The position numbers and the translations under genes are program-made. Source: Congeria kusceri (Eukaryota > Mollusca > Bivalvia > Myida > Dreissenidae). From it: DNA of 64,000 nt. Numbering within the stretch: position 1 is the stretch's first letter; each line of letters starts with the position of its first letter. The DNA is taken from contig JAPFQT010000159.1 in NCBI GenBank assembly GCA_027627225.1, positions 62,001-126,000 of the forward strand, written 5' to 3'. The notes beneath the pieces are model-generated. The model did no database searches. It saw nothing but the letters and a program-made list of their open reading frames with translations, and was not told where the DNA came from. This document shows positions 1-16,117 of this stretch, in pieces.

Positions 1-3000
1 ACGCGTCATAACAATCTGAAACAATTACGCGACACAACAATCTGAAACAACTGCGCGTCACAACAATCTGAAACAACTACGCGTCACAACAATCTGAAAC
101 AACTATGCGTCACAACACTGTGAAACAACTATGCGATACAAAACTGTAAAACAACTAAGCGTCACAATAATCTGAAAAAAATACGCGTCACAACAATGCA
201 AAACAACTACGCGTGACAACAATCTGAAATAACGAAACGTTACAACACTGTGAAACAACTACGCATCGCAACAATCTGAAACAACTACGCTTCACAACAA
301 TCTGAAATAACTACGCGTCACAACAATCTGAAAAAACTACGTTTCACAACAATCTGAAACAACTACGCATCACAACACTTTGAAAGAACAACGAGTCACA
401 ACAATCTGAAACATCTATGCGTAACAACACTGTGAAACAGCTATGCATCAAAACAATCTGAAACAACTATAAGTCACAAAAATCTGAAACAACTATGCGT
501 TACAACATTGTGAAACAACTATGCGTTACAACACTGTGAAACAACTACGCGTCACAACAATCTGAATCAATTACGCGTCACAACAATCTGAAACAACTAT
601 GCCTCACAACAATCTGAAACAACTACTCGTCACAACAACCTGAAACAACTATGCGTCACAGCAATCTGAAACAACTACGCGTCACAACAATCTGAAACAA
701 CTATGCGTCACAACAATCTGAAACGATTACGCATCACAACAATCTGAAACGATTACGCGTCACAACAATCTGAAACGATTATGCGTCATAACAATCTGAA
801 ACAAGTACGCGTCACAACAATCTGAAAAAAGTATGCGTCACAACAATCTGAAACGATTACGCGACACAACACTGTGAAACAACTAGGCATTACAACACTG
901 TGAAACAACTACGCATACAACAATATGAAACAACAACGTGTCACAATAATCTGAAACAACTACGTGTCACAACAATCTGAAACAACTATGCGTCACAACA
1001 ATCTGAAACAACTACGCATCACAACAATCTGAAACAACCAAGCGTCACAACAATCTGAAACAACTACGCATCACAACAATCTGAAACAACTATGCGTTAC
1101 AACACTGTGAAACAACTACGCTTCACAACAATCTATAAGAACTATGCATTACAACACTGTGAAAGAACTGAGCGTCACAACAATCTGAAACAACTATGCG
1201 TTACAACACTGTGAAACAGCTACGCATCACAACAATCTGAAACAACTATGCGTTACAACACTGTGAAACCACTACGCGTCACAACAATCTGAAACAACTA
1301 TGCGTTACAACACTGTGAAACAACTATGCATCAAAACAATCTGAAACAACTACGCGTTACATCAATCTGAAACAACTATGCGTTACAACACTAGGAAGCA
1401 ACTACGCATCACAATACTGTGAAACAGGTATGCGTTACAACACTGTGAAACAACTATACGTTACAAAACTGTGAAACAACTACGCGTCACAACAATCTGA
1501 AACAACTACGCGACACAACAATCTGAAACAACTGCGCGTCACAACAATCTGAAGCAACTACGCGTCACAACAATCTGAATAAACTATGCGTCACAACAAT
1601 CTGAAACAACTATGCCTCACAACAATCTGAAACAGCTAGGCGTCACAACAATCAGAAACAACTACGCGTCACAACAATCTGAAACAACTACGCATCACAA
1701 CAATCTGAAACAATTACGCGTCACAACCCTGTGAAGCAACTAAGCGTCACAACAATCTGAAACAACTACGCGTCACAACAATCTGAAACAACTATGCGTC
1801 ACAACACTGTGAAACAACTATGCGTTACAAAACTGTAAAACAACTAAGCGTCACAATAATCTGAAACAACTACGCATCACAACAATGCAAAACAACTACG
1901 CATCACAACAATCTGAAATAACTATACGTTACAACACTGTGAAACAACTACGCATCACAACAATCTGAAACAACTACGCGTCACAACAATTTGAAATAAC
2001 TACGCGTCACAACAATCTGAAAAAACTACGTTTCACAACAATCTGAAACAACTATGCGCCACAACACTTTGAAAGAACAACGGGTCACAACAATCTGAAA
2101 CAACTACGCGTCACAACACTTTGAAAGAACAACGAGTCACAACAATCTGAAACAACTACGCGTCACAACAATTTGAAATAACTACGCATCACAACAATCT
2201 GAAAAAACTACGTTTCACAACAATCTGAAACAACTATGCGTCACAACACTTTGAAAGAACAACGGGTCACAACAATCTGAAACAACTACGCGTCACAACA
2301 CTTTGAAAGAACAACGAGTCACAACAATCTGAAACAACTACGCATCACAACACTTTGAAAGAACAACGAGTCACAACAATCTGAAACAACTACAAGTCAC
2401 AACACTTTGAAATAACTACGAGTCACAACAATCTGAAACAACTACGCGTCACAACACTTTGAAAGAACTACGAGTCACAACAATCTGAAACGACTACGCG
2501 TCACAACACTTTGAAAGAGCTATGAGTCACAACAATCTGAAACAACTACGCGTCACAACACTTTGAAAGAACAACGAGTCACAACAATCTGAAACAACTA
2601 CGCGTCACAACACTTTGAAAGAACTACGAGTCACAACAATCTGAAACAACTACGCATCACGACACTTTGAAAGAACTACGAGTCACAACAATCTGAAACA
2701 TCTATGCGTAAGAACACTGTGAAACAGCTATGCATCAAAACAATCTGAAACAACTATAAGTCACAACAATCTGAAACAACTATGCGTTACAACACTGTGA
2801 AACAGCTACGCGTCACAACAATCTGAAAGAACTATGCGTTACAACACTGTGGAAGAACTACGCATCACAACAATCTGAAACAACTATGCGTTACAACACT
2901 GTAAAACAGCTACACGTCACAACAATCTGAAACAACTACGCGTTACATCAATCTGAAACAACTATGCGTTACAACACTACGAAGCAACTACGCATCACAA

Positions 3001-3490
3001 TACTGTGAAACAGGTATGAGTTACAACACTGTGAAACAACTATGCGTTACAACACTGTGAAACAACTACGCGTCACAACAATCTGAAACAATTACGCGTC
3101 ACAACAATCTGAAACAACTACGCATCACAACAATCTGAAACAACTACGCGTCACAACAATCTGAAACAATTGCTTGTCACAACCCTGTGAAACAACTAAG
3201 CGTCACAACAATCTGAAACAACTACACGTCACAACAATCTGAAACAACTACGCGTCACAACAATCTGAAACAACTATGCATCACAACACTGTGAAACAAC
3301 TACGTGTTACAACAATCTGAAACAACTACGCGTTACATCAATCTGAAACAGATATGCCACACAACAATCTGAAATAACTACTCGTCACAACAATCTGAAA
3401 CAACTACGCGTCACAACAACCTGAAACAACTACGCGTCACAACAATCTGAAACAACTTCGCGTCACAACAATCTGAAACAACTATGCGTT
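1..3490 (+). repeat. Left copy of a near-identical 3.49-kb block in the satellite
   Basis: Every 60-base row I compared here matches the row 10,230 bp downstream. I found six substitutions and no indels: positions 25, 704, 1330, 2188, 2809 and 3072. All except position 25 are C/T or G/A at a CpG of the monomer. The match stops near 3490, where this copy continues with a GCGTTACAACACTG unit and the other with GCGTCACAAGAATC. The block reaches the window edge, so its true left end is unknown. Confidence 0.93.
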
Positions 3491-4029
3491 ACAACACTGT
3501 GAAACAGCTACGCGTCACAACAATCTGCAAGAACTATGCGTTACAACACTGTGAAAGAACTACGCGTCACAACAATCTGAAACAACTATGCGTTACAACA
3601 CTGTAAAACAGCTACGCGTCACAACAATCTGAAACAACTATGCGTTACAACACTGTGAAACCACTATGCATCACAACAATCTGAAACAACTACGCATCAC
3701 AACAATCTGAAACAATTACGCGTCACAACCCTGTGAAACAACTAAGCGTCACAACAATCTGAAACAACTATGCGTCACAACAATCTGAAACAACTATGCG
3801 TCACAACAATCTGAAACAACTATGCATCACAACACTGTGAAACAACTACGCATTACAACAATCTGAAACAACTATGCGTTACAACAATCTGAAACAGATA
3901 TGCGTCAAAACAATCTGAAACAACTACGCATTACAACAATCTGAAGCACTACACGTCACAACAATCTAAAACAACTATGCCTCACAACAATCTGAAACAA
4001 CTGCTCATCACAACAATCTGAAACAACTA

Positions 4030-4740
4030 CGCATCACAACAATCTGAAACAATTACGCGTCACAACCCTGTGAAGCAACTAAGCGACGCAACAATCTGAA
4101 ACAACTACGCGTCACAACAATCTGAAACAACTATGCGTCACAACAATCTGAAACAACTACGCGTCACAACATTGTGAAACAACTGCGCGTTACAACAATC
4201 TGAAACAACTACGTGTTACAACAATCTGAAGCAACTACACGTCACAACAATCTGAAACAACTATGCCTCACAACAATCTAAAACAACTACTCGTCAAAAC
4301 AATCTGAAACAATTACGCGTCACAACAACCTGAAACAACTACGCGTCACAACAATCTGAAACAACTACGCATCACAACAATCTGAAACAACTACGCGTCA
4401 CAACAAACTGAAACGATTACGCGTCACAACAATCTGAAAAGATTACGCGTCACAACAATCTGAAACGATTACGCGTCACAACAATCTGAAACAAGTACGC
4501 GTCACAACAATCTGAAACAACTACGCGACACAACAATCTGAAACAACTAGGCATTACAACGCTGTGAAACAACTACGCGTACAACAATATGAAACAACTA
4601 CGCGTCACAATAATCTGAAACAACTACGTGTCACAACAATCTGAAACAACTATGCATCACAACAATCTGAAACAACTACGCATCACAACAATATGAAACA
4701 ACCAAGCGTCACAACAATCTGAAACAATACTCGTCACAAC
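4030..4740 (+). repeat. Second-level duplicated block in satellite (offset 3606)
   Basis: This block matches about 7636-8346. Shared rare markers in the same order include a CACAACCCTGTGAAGCAAC unit, units with GATTACGCG, a CTAGGCRTTACAACGCTG unit, a short CGTACAACAATATG unit and a truncated CAATAC unit. Divergence is higher than in the 3.49-kb pair, so this duplication is probably older. Confidence 0.75.
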
Positions 4741-5289
4741 AATCTGAAACAACTATGCGTTACAACACTGTGAAACAGCTACGCGTCACAACAATCTGCA
4801 AGAACTATGCGTTACAACACTGTGAAAGAACTACGCGTCACAACAATCTGAAACAACTATGCGTTACAACACTGTAAAACAGCTACGCGTCACAACAATC
4901 TGAAACAACTATGCGTTACAACACTGTGAAACCACTATGCATCACAACAATCTGAAACAACTACGCGTCACAACAATCTGAAACAACTACGCGTCACAAC
5001 AATCTGAAACAACTATGCGTTACAACACTGTAAAACAGCTACGTGTCACAACAATCTGAAACAACTATGCGTTACAACACTGCGAAACCACTACACGTCA
5101 CAACAATCTGAAACAACTATGCGTTACAACACTGTGAAACAACTATGCGTAACAACAATCTGAAACAACTACGCGTTACATCAATCTGAAACAACTATGC
5201 GTTACAACACTATGAAGCAACTACGCATCACAATACTGTGAAACAGGTATGAGTTACAACACTGTGAAACAACTATGCATTACAACACT

Positions 5290-6440
5290 GTGAAACAACT
5301 ATGCGTCACAACAATCTGAAACAATTTCACAAAAATCTGAAACAACTACGCGTCACAACAATCTGAAACAACTAAGCGTAACAACAATCTGAAACAACTA
5401 TGCGTCACAACAATCTGAAACAACTATGCGTCACAACACTGTGAAACAACTATGCGTTACAAAACTGTAAAACAACTAAGCGTCACAATAATCTGAAACA
5501 ACTACACGTCACAAACAATGCAAAACAACTACGCGTCACAACAATCTGAAACAACTATGCGTCACAACAATCTGAAACAACTACGTTTCACAACAATCTG
5601 AAACAACTACGCGTCACAACGCTTTGAAAGAACTATGCGTCACAACAATCTGAAACAACTACGTTTCACAACAATCTGAAACAACTACGCATCACAACAC
5701 TTTGAAAGAACTACGAGTCACAACAATCTGAAACAACTATGCGTTACAACAATCTGAAGCAACTACACATCACAACAATCTGAAACAACTATGCCTCACA
5801 ACAATCTGAAACAACTACTCATCACAACAACCTGAAACAACTATGCGTCACAGCAATCTGAAACAACTACGGGTCACAACAATCTGAAACGACTATGCGT
5901 CACAACAATCTGAAACGATTACGCATCACAACAATCTGAAACGATTACGTGTCACAACAATCTGAAACGATTACGCGTCATAACAATCTGAAACAAGTAC
6001 GCGTCACAACAATCTGAAACAAGTACGCGTCACAACAATCTGAAACAGCTACGCGACACAACAATCTGAAACAACTAGGCATTACAACACTGTGAAACAA
6101 CTACGCGTACAACAATATGAAACAACAACGTGTCACAATAATCTGAAACAACTACGTGTCACAACAATCTGAAACAACTATGCGTCACAACAATCTGAAA
6201 CAACTACGCATCACAACAATCTGAAACAACCAAGCGTCACAACAATCTGAAACAACTACGCATCACAACAATCTGAAACAACTATGCGTTACAACACTGT
6301 GAAACAGCTACGCTTCACAACAATCTGAAAGAACTATGCATTACAACACTGTGAAAGAACTGAGCGTCACAACAATCTGAAACAACTATGCGTTACAACA
6401 CTGTGAAACAGCTACGCATCACAACAATCTGAAACAACTA
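5290..6440 (+). repeat. Second-level duplicated block in satellite (offset about 3557)
   Basis: This block matches about 8847-9997. The same ordered series of odd units is present: CAAAACTGTAAAACAAC, CAATGCAAAACAAC, CTACGTTTCACAAC, CTTTGAAAGAAC, CTACTCGTCACAACAACC, then CTAGGCATTACAACAC. Substitutions and one or two short length changes separate the copies. Confidence 0.75.
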
Positions 6441-9400
6441 TGCGTTACAACACTGTGAAACCACTAGGTGTCACAACAATCTGAAACAACTATGCGTTAC
6501 AACACTGTGAAACAACTATGCGTCACAACAATCTGAAACAACTATGCATTACAACAATCAGAAACAACTATGCCTCACAACAATCTGAAACAGCTAGGCG
6601 TCACAACAATCAGAAACAACTACGCGTCACAACAATCTGAAACAACTACGCATCACAACAATCTGAATAAATTACGCGTCACAACCCTGTGAAGCAACTA
6701 AGCGTCACAACAATCTGAAACAACTACGCGTCACAACAATCTGAAACAACTATGCGTCACAACAATCTGAAACAACTACGCGTCACAACACTGTGAAACA
6801 ACTACGCGTTACAACAATCTGAAACAACTACGCGTTACAACAATCTGAAGCAACTACACGTCACAACAATCTGAAACAACTATGCCTCACAACAATCTGA
6901 AACAACTACTCGTCAAAACAATCTGAAACAACTACGCGTCACAACAAACTGAAACAACTACGCGTCATAACAATCTGAAACAAGTACGCGTCACAACAAT
7001 CTGAAACAACTACGCATCACAACAATCTGAAACGATTACGCGACACAACAATCTGAAACAACTAGGCATTACAACACTGTGAAACAACTACGCGTACAAC
7101 AATATGAAACAACAACGTGTCACAATAATCTGAAACAACTACGTGTCACAACAATCTGAAACAACTATGCGTCACAACAATCTGAAACAACTACGCATCA
7201 CAACAATCTGAAACAACCAAGCGTCACACCAATCTGAAACAACTACGCATCACAACAATCTGAAACAACTATGCGTTACAACACTGTGAAACAGCTACGC
7301 TTCACAACAATCTGAAAGAACTATGCATTACAACACTGTGAAAGAACAGAGCGTCACAACAATCTGAAACAACTATGCGTTACAACACTGTGAAACAGCT
7401 ACGCATCACAACAATCTGAAACAACTATGCATTACAACACTGTGAAACCACTACGCATCACAACAATCTGAAACAACTATGCGTTACAACACTGTGAAAC
7501 AACTATGCGTCACAAAAATCTGAAACAACTATGCGTTACAACAATCTGAAACAACTATGCCTCACAACAATCTGAAACAGCTAGGCGTCACAACAATCAG
7601 AAACAACTACGCGTCACAACAATCTGAAACAACTACGCATCACAACAATCTGAAAAAATTACGCGTCACAACCCTGTGAAGCAACTAAGCGTCACAACAA
7701 TCTGAAACAACTACGCGTCACAACAATCTGAAACAACTATGCGTCACAACAATCTGAAACAACTACGCGTCACAACACTGTGAAACAACTACGCGTTACA
7801 ACAATCTGAAACAACTACGCGTTACAATAATCTGAAGCAACTACACATCACAACAATCTGAAACAACTATGCCTCAAAACAATCTGAAACAACTACTCGT
7901 CAAAACAATCTGAAACAACTACGCGTCACAACAACCTGAAACAACTACGCGTCACAACAATCTGAAACAACTACGCATCACAACAATCTGAAACAACTAC
8001 GCGTCACAACAAACTGAAACGATTACGCGTCACAACAATCTGAAAAGATTACGCGTCACAACAATCTGAAACGATTACGCGTCACAACAATCTGAAACAA
8101 GTACGCATCACAACAATCTGAAACAACTACGCGACACAACAATCTGAAACAACTAGGCGTTACAACGCTGTGAAACAACTACGCGTACAACAATATGAAA
8201 CAACTACGCGTCACAATAATCTGAAACAACTACGTGTCACAACAATCTGAAACAACTATGCATCACAACAATCTGAAACAACTACGCATCACAACAATCT
8301 GAAACAACCAAGCGTCACAACAATCTGAAACAATACGCGTCACAACAATCTGAAACAACTATGCGTTACAACACTGTAAAACAGCTACGCGTCACAACAA
8401 TCTGAAACAACTATGCGTTACAACACTGCGAAACCACTACACATCACAACAATCTGAAACAACTATGCGTTACAACACTGTGAAACAACTATGCGTCACA
8501 ACAATCTGAAACAACTACGCGTTACATCAATCTGAAACAACTATGCGTTACAACACTATGAAGCAACTACGCATCACAATACTGTGAAACAGGTATGAGT
8601 TACAACACTGTGAAACAACTATGCGTTACAACACTGTGAAACAACTACGCGTCACAACAATCTGAAACAATTACGCGTCACAACAATCTGAAACAACTAT
8701 GCGTCACAACAATCTGAAACAACTACGCGTTACATCAATCTGAAACAACTATGCGTTACAACACTATGAAGCAACTACGCATCACAATACTGTGAAACAG
8801 GTATGAGTTACAACACTGTGAAACAACTATGCATTACAACACTGTGAAACAACTACGCGTCACAACAATCTGAAACAATTACGCGTCACAAAAATCTGAA
8901 ACAACTACGCGTCACAACAATCTGAAACAACTAAGCGTAACAACAATCTGAAACAACTATGCGTCACAACAATCTGAAACAACTATGCGTCACAACACTG
9001 TGAAACAACTATGCGTTACAAAACTGTAAAACAACTAAGCGTCACAAAAATCTGAAACAACTACACGTCACAACAATGCAAAACAACTACGCGTCACAAC
9101 AATCTGAAACAACTATGCGTCACAACAATCTGAAACAACTACGTTTCACAACAATCTGAAACAACTACGCGTCACAACACTTTGAAAGAACTACGCGTCA
9201 CAACAATCTGAAACAACTACATTTCACAACAATCTGAACAACTACGCGTCACAACACTTTGAAAGAACTACGAGTCACAAAAATCTGAAACAACTACGCG
9301 TTACAACAATCTGAAGCAACTACACATCACAACAATCTGAAACAACTATGCATCACAACAATCTGAAACAACTACTCGTCACAACAACCTGAAACAACTA

Positions 9401-10230
9401 TGCGTCACAGCAATCTGAAACAACTACGCGTCACAACAATCTGAAATGACTACGCATCACAACAATCTGAAACGATTACGCATCACAACAATCTGAAACG
9501 ATTATGTGTCACAACAATCTGAAACGATTACGCGTCATAACAATCTGAAACAAGTACTCGTCACAACAATCTGAAACAAGTACGCGTCACAACAATCTGA
9601 AACAGCTACGTGACACAACAATCTGAAACAACTAGGCATTACAACACTGTGAAACAACTACGCATACAACAATATGAAACAACAACGTGTCACAATAATC
9701 TGAAACAACTACGTGTCACAACAATCTGAAACAACTATGCGTCACAACAATCTGAAACAACTACGCATCACAACAATCTGAAACAACCAAGCGTCACAAC
9801 AATCTGAAACAACTACGCATCACAACAATCTGAAACAACTATGCGTTACAACACTGTGAAACAGCTACGCTTCACAACAATCTGAAAGAACTATGCATTA
9901 CAACACTGTGAAAGAACTGAGCGTCACAACAATCTGAAACAACTATGCGTTACAATACTGTGAAACAGCTACGCGTCACAACAATCTGAAACAACTATGC
10001 GTTACAACACTGTGAAACCACTACACGTCACAACAATCTGAAACAACTATGCGTTACAACACTGTGAAACAACTATGCATCACAACAATCTGAAACAACT
10101 ACGCGTTACATCAATCTGAAACAACTATGCGTTACAACACTATGAAGCAACTACGCATCACAATACTGTGAAACAGGTATGCGTTACAACACTGTGAAAC
10201 AACTATACGTTACAAAACTGTGAAACAACT

Positions 10231-13200
10231 ACGCGTCATAACAATCTGAAACAACTACGCGACACAACAATCTGAAACAACTGCGCGTCACAACAATCTG
10301 AAACAACTACGCGTCACAACAATCTGAAACAACTATGCGTCACAACACTGTGAAACAACTATGCGATACAAAACTGTAAAACAACTAAGCGTCACAATAA
10401 TCTGAAAAAAATACGCGTCACAACAATGCAAAACAACTACGCGTGACAACAATCTGAAATAACGAAACGTTACAACACTGTGAAACAACTACGCATCGCA
10501 ACAATCTGAAACAACTACGCTTCACAACAATCTGAAATAACTACGCGTCACAACAATCTGAAAAAACTACGTTTCACAACAATCTGAAACAACTACGCAT
10601 CACAACACTTTGAAAGAACAACGAGTCACAACAATCTGAAACATCTATGCGTAACAACACTGTGAAACAGCTATGCATCAAAACAATCTGAAACAACTAT
10701 AAGTCACAAAAATCTGAAACAACTATGCGTTACAACATTGTGAAACAACTATGCGTTACAACACTGTGAAACAACTACGCGTCACAACAATCTGAATCAA
10801 TTACGCGTCACAACAATCTGAAACAACTATGCCTCACAACAATCTGAAACAACTACTCGTCACAACAACCTGAAACAACTATGCGTCACAGCAATCTGAA
10901 ACAACTACGCGTCACAACAATCTGAAACAACTACGCGTCACAACAATCTGAAACGATTACGCATCACAACAATCTGAAACGATTACGCGTCACAACAATC
11001 TGAAACGATTATGCGTCATAACAATCTGAAACAAGTACGCGTCACAACAATCTGAAAAAAGTATGCGTCACAACAATCTGAAACGATTACGCGACACAAC
11101 ACTGTGAAACAACTAGGCATTACAACACTGTGAAACAACTACGCATACAACAATATGAAACAACAACGTGTCACAATAATCTGAAACAACTACGTGTCAC
11201 AACAATCTGAAACAACTATGCGTCACAACAATCTGAAACAACTACGCATCACAACAATCTGAAACAACCAAGCGTCACAACAATCTGAAACAACTACGCA
11301 TCACAACAATCTGAAACAACTATGCGTTACAACACTGTGAAACAACTACGCTTCACAACAATCTATAAGAACTATGCATTACAACACTGTGAAAGAACTG
11401 AGCGTCACAACAATCTGAAACAACTATGCGTTACAACACTGTGAAACAGCTACGCATCACAACAATCTGAAACAACTATGCGTTACAACACTGTGAAACC
11501 ACTACGCGTCACAACAATCTGAAACAACTATGCGTTACAACACTGTGAAACAACTATGCGTCAAAACAATCTGAAACAACTACGCGTTACATCAATCTGA
11601 AACAACTATGCGTTACAACACTAGGAAGCAACTACGCATCACAATACTGTGAAACAGGTATGCGTTACAACACTGTGAAACAACTATACGTTACAAAACT
11701 GTGAAACAACTACGCGTCACAACAATCTGAAACAACTACGCGACACAACAATCTGAAACAACTGCGCGTCACAACAATCTGAAGCAACTACGCGTCACAA
11801 CAATCTGAATAAACTATGCGTCACAACAATCTGAAACAACTATGCCTCACAACAATCTGAAACAGCTAGGCGTCACAACAATCAGAAACAACTACGCGTC
11901 ACAACAATCTGAAACAACTACGCATCACAACAATCTGAAACAATTACGCGTCACAACCCTGTGAAGCAACTAAGCGTCACAACAATCTGAAACAACTACG
12001 CGTCACAACAATCTGAAACAACTATGCGTCACAACACTGTGAAACAACTATGCGTTACAAAACTGTAAAACAACTAAGCGTCACAATAATCTGAAACAAC
12101 TACGCATCACAACAATGCAAAACAACTACGCATCACAACAATCTGAAATAACTATACGTTACAACACTGTGAAACAACTACGCATCACAACAATCTGAAA
12201 CAACTACGCGTCACAACAATTTGAAATAACTACGCGTCACAACAATCTGAAAAAACTACGTTTCACAACAATCTGAAACAACTATGCGCCACAACACTTT
12301 GAAAGAACAACGGGTCACAACAATCTGAAACAACTACGCGTCACAACACTTTGAAAGAACAACGAGTCACAACAATCTGAAACAACTACGCGTCACAACA
12401 ATTTGAAATAACTACGCGTCACAACAATCTGAAAAAACTACGTTTCACAACAATCTGAAACAACTATGCGTCACAACACTTTGAAAGAACAACGGGTCAC
12501 AACAATCTGAAACAACTACGCGTCACAACACTTTGAAAGAACAACGAGTCACAACAATCTGAAACAACTACGCATCACAACACTTTGAAAGAACAACGAG
12601 TCACAACAATCTGAAACAACTACAAGTCACAACACTTTGAAATAACTACGAGTCACAACAATCTGAAACAACTACGCGTCACAACACTTTGAAAGAACTA
12701 CGAGTCACAACAATCTGAAACGACTACGCGTCACAACACTTTGAAAGAGCTATGAGTCACAACAATCTGAAACAACTACGCGTCACAACACTTTGAAAGA
12801 ACAACGAGTCACAACAATCTGAAACAACTACGCGTCACAACACTTTGAAAGAACTACGAGTCACAACAATCTGAAACAACTACGCATCACGACACTTTGA
12901 AAGAACTACGAGTCACAACAATCTGAAACATCTATGCGTAAGAACACTGTGAAACAGCTATGCATCAAAACAATCTGAAACAACTATAAGTCACAACAAT
13001 CTGAAACAACTATGCGTTACAACACTGTGAAACAGCTATGCGTCACAACAATCTGAAAGAACTATGCGTTACAACACTGTGGAAGAACTACGCATCACAA
13101 CAATCTGAAACAACTATGCGTTACAACACTGTAAAACAGCTACACGTCACAACAATCTGAAACAACTACGCGTTACATCAATCTGAAACAACTATGCGTT

Positions 13201-13720
13201 ACAACACTACGAAGCAACTACGCATCACAATACTGTGAAACAGGTATGAGTTACAACACTGTGAAACAACTATGCGTTACAACACTGTGAAACAACTACG
13301 CATCACAACAATCTGAAACAATTACGCGTCACAACAATCTGAAACAACTACGCATCACAACAATCTGAAACAACTACGCGTCACAACAATCTGAAACAAT
13401 TGCTTGTCACAACCCTGTGAAACAACTAAGCGTCACAACAATCTGAAACAACTACACGTCACAACAATCTGAAACAACTACGCGTCACAACAATCTGAAA
13501 CAACTATGCATCACAACACTGTGAAACAACTACGTGTTACAACAATCTGAAACAACTACGCGTTACATCAATCTGAAACAGATATGCCACACAACAATCT
13601 GAAATAACTACTCGTCACAACAATCTGAAACAACTACGCGTCACAACAACCTGAAACAACTACGCGTCACAACAATCTGAAACAACTTCGCGTCACAACA
13701 ATCTGAAACAACTATGCGTC
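10231..13720 (+). repeat. Right copy of the 3.49-kb satellite block
   Basis: This is the partner of bases 1-3490, at an offset of exactly 10,230 bp. The offset is not a multiple of 26, so at least one unit of unusual length lies between the copies. The orientation is the same. The near identity implies a recent duplication, unequal exchange, or collapsed/duplicated haplotypes in the assembly. Confidence 0.93.
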
Positions 13721-14201
13721 ACAAGAATCTGAAACGATTTTGCATCACAACAATCTGAAACGATTACGCGTCACAACAATCTGAAAAAAGTACGCGACAC
13801 AACAATCTGAAACAACTAGGCATTACAACACTGTGAAACAACTACGCGTACAACAATATGAAACAACTACGTGTCACAATAATCTGAAGCAACTACGCAT
13901 CACAACAATCTGAAACAACAATGCGTCACAACAATCTGAAACAACTACGCATCACAACAATCTGAAACAACCAAGCGTCACAACAATCTGAAACAACTAC
14001 GCGTCACAACAATCTGAAACAACTATGCGTTACAACACTGTGAAACAGCTACGCGTCACAACAATCTGCAAGAACTATGCGTTACAACACTGTGAAAGAA
14101 CTACGCATCACAACAATCTGAAACAACTATGCGTTACAACACTGTGAAACCACTACGCATCACAACAATCTGAAACAACTATGCGTTACAACACTGTGAA
14201 T

Positions 14202-14216
14202 AAAAAAAAAAAAAAA
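14202..14216 (+). repeat. A15 homopolymer interrupting the satellite
   Basis: A run of 15 A follows GTGAAT inside a unit. It is the only simple-sequence interruption I noticed in the 16-kb array. It could be polymerase slippage or a tiny insertion remnant. Confidence 0.9.
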
Positions 14217-15666
14217 CTATGCGTCATAACAATCTGAAACAACTATGCGTTACATCAATCTGAAACAACTATGCGTTACAACACTATGAAGCAACTACGC
14301 ATCACAATACTGTGAAACAGGTATGCGTTACAACACTGTGAAACAACTATGCGTTACAACACTGTGAAACAACTACGCATCACAATAATCTGAAACAACT
14401 ACGCGTCACAACACTCTGAAACAACTACGCGTCACAACAATCTGAAACAACTAAGCGTCACAACAATCTGAAACAACTACGCGTCACAACAATCTGAAAC
14501 AACTATGCTTTACAACACTGTGAAACAACTATGCGTTAAAAAACTGTAAAACAACTAAGCGTCACAATAATCTGAAACAACTACGCGTCACAACAATGCA
14601 AAACAACTACGAGTCACAACAATCTGAAATAACTATACGTTACAACACTGTGAAACAACTACGCATCACAACAATCTGAAACAACTACGCGTCACAACAA
14701 TCTGAAACAACTACGCATCACAACAATCTGAAACAACTACGTTTCACAACAATCTGAAACAACTACGCATCGCAACAATCTGAAACAACTGCATTTTCAC
14801 AACAATCTGAAACAACTACGTTTCACAACAATCTGAAACAACAACGAGTCACAACAATCTGAAACAACAACAAGTCACAACAATCTGAAACAACTACGCG
14901 TCACAACACTTTGAAAGAACTACGAGTCACAACAATCTGAAACATCTATGCGTAAGAACACTGTGAAACAGCTATGCATCAAAACAATCTGAAACAACTA
15001 TAAGTCACAAAAATCTGAAACAACTATGCGTTACAACACTGTGAAACATCTATGCGTTACAACACTGTGAAACAACTATGCATCACAAAAATCTGAAACA
15101 ACTATGCGTTACAACAATCTGAAACAACTATGTGCCACAACAATCTGAAACAGCTATGCGTCACAACAATCTGAAACAACTACGCGTCACAACAATCTGA
15201 AACGACTATGCATCACAACAATCTGAAATGATTATGCGTCACAACAATCTGAAACGATTACGCGTCACAACAATCTGAAACGTTTACGCGTCACAACAAT
15301 CTGAAACAAGTACGCATCACAACAATCTGAAACAACTACGCGACACAACAATCTGAAACAACTAGGCGTTACAACGCTGTGAAACAACTACGCGTACAAC
15401 AATATGACACAACTACGCGTCACAATAATCTGAAACAACTACGTGTCACAACAATCTGAAACAACTATGCGTCACAACACTCTGAAACAACTACGCGTCA
15501 GAACATTCTGAAACAACCAAGCGTCACAACAATTTGAAACAACTACGCGTCACAACAATCTGAAACAACTATGCGTTACAACACTGTGAAACAGCTACGC
15601 GTCACAACAATCTGAAACAACTATGCGTTACAACACTGTGAAAGAACTACGCGTCACAACAATCTG

Positions 15667-16117
15667 AAACAACTATGCGTTACAACACTGTAAAACAGCT
15701 ACGCGTCACAACAATCTGAAACAACTATGCGTTACAACACTGTGAAACCACTATGCATCACAACAATCTGAAACAACTACGCGTCACAACAATCTGAAAC
15801 AATTACGCGTCACAACCCTGTGAAACAACTAAGCGTCACAACAATCTGAAACAACTATGCGTCACAACAATCTGAAACAACTATGCGTCACAACAATCTG
15901 AAACAACTATGCATCACAACACTGTGAAACAACTACGCGTTACAACAATCTGAAACAACTACGCGTTACAACAATCTGAAACAGATATGCGTCAAAACAA
16001 TCTGAAACAACTACGCATTACAACAATCTGAAGCACTACACGTCACAACAATCTGAAACAACTATGCCTCACAACAATCTGAAACAACTGCTCATCACAA
16101 CAATCTGAAACAACTAC
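15667..16117 (+). repeat. Block matching 3580-4030 at the array's right end
   Basis: The shared marker order is CACTGTAAAACAGC, CTGTGAAACCACTATGC, CACAACCCTGTGAAACAAC, CAGATATGCGTCAAAAC and the shortened GAAGCACTACACG unit. The offset is 12,087 bp. This shows that even the array end was built by copying interior blocks. Confidence 0.75.
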
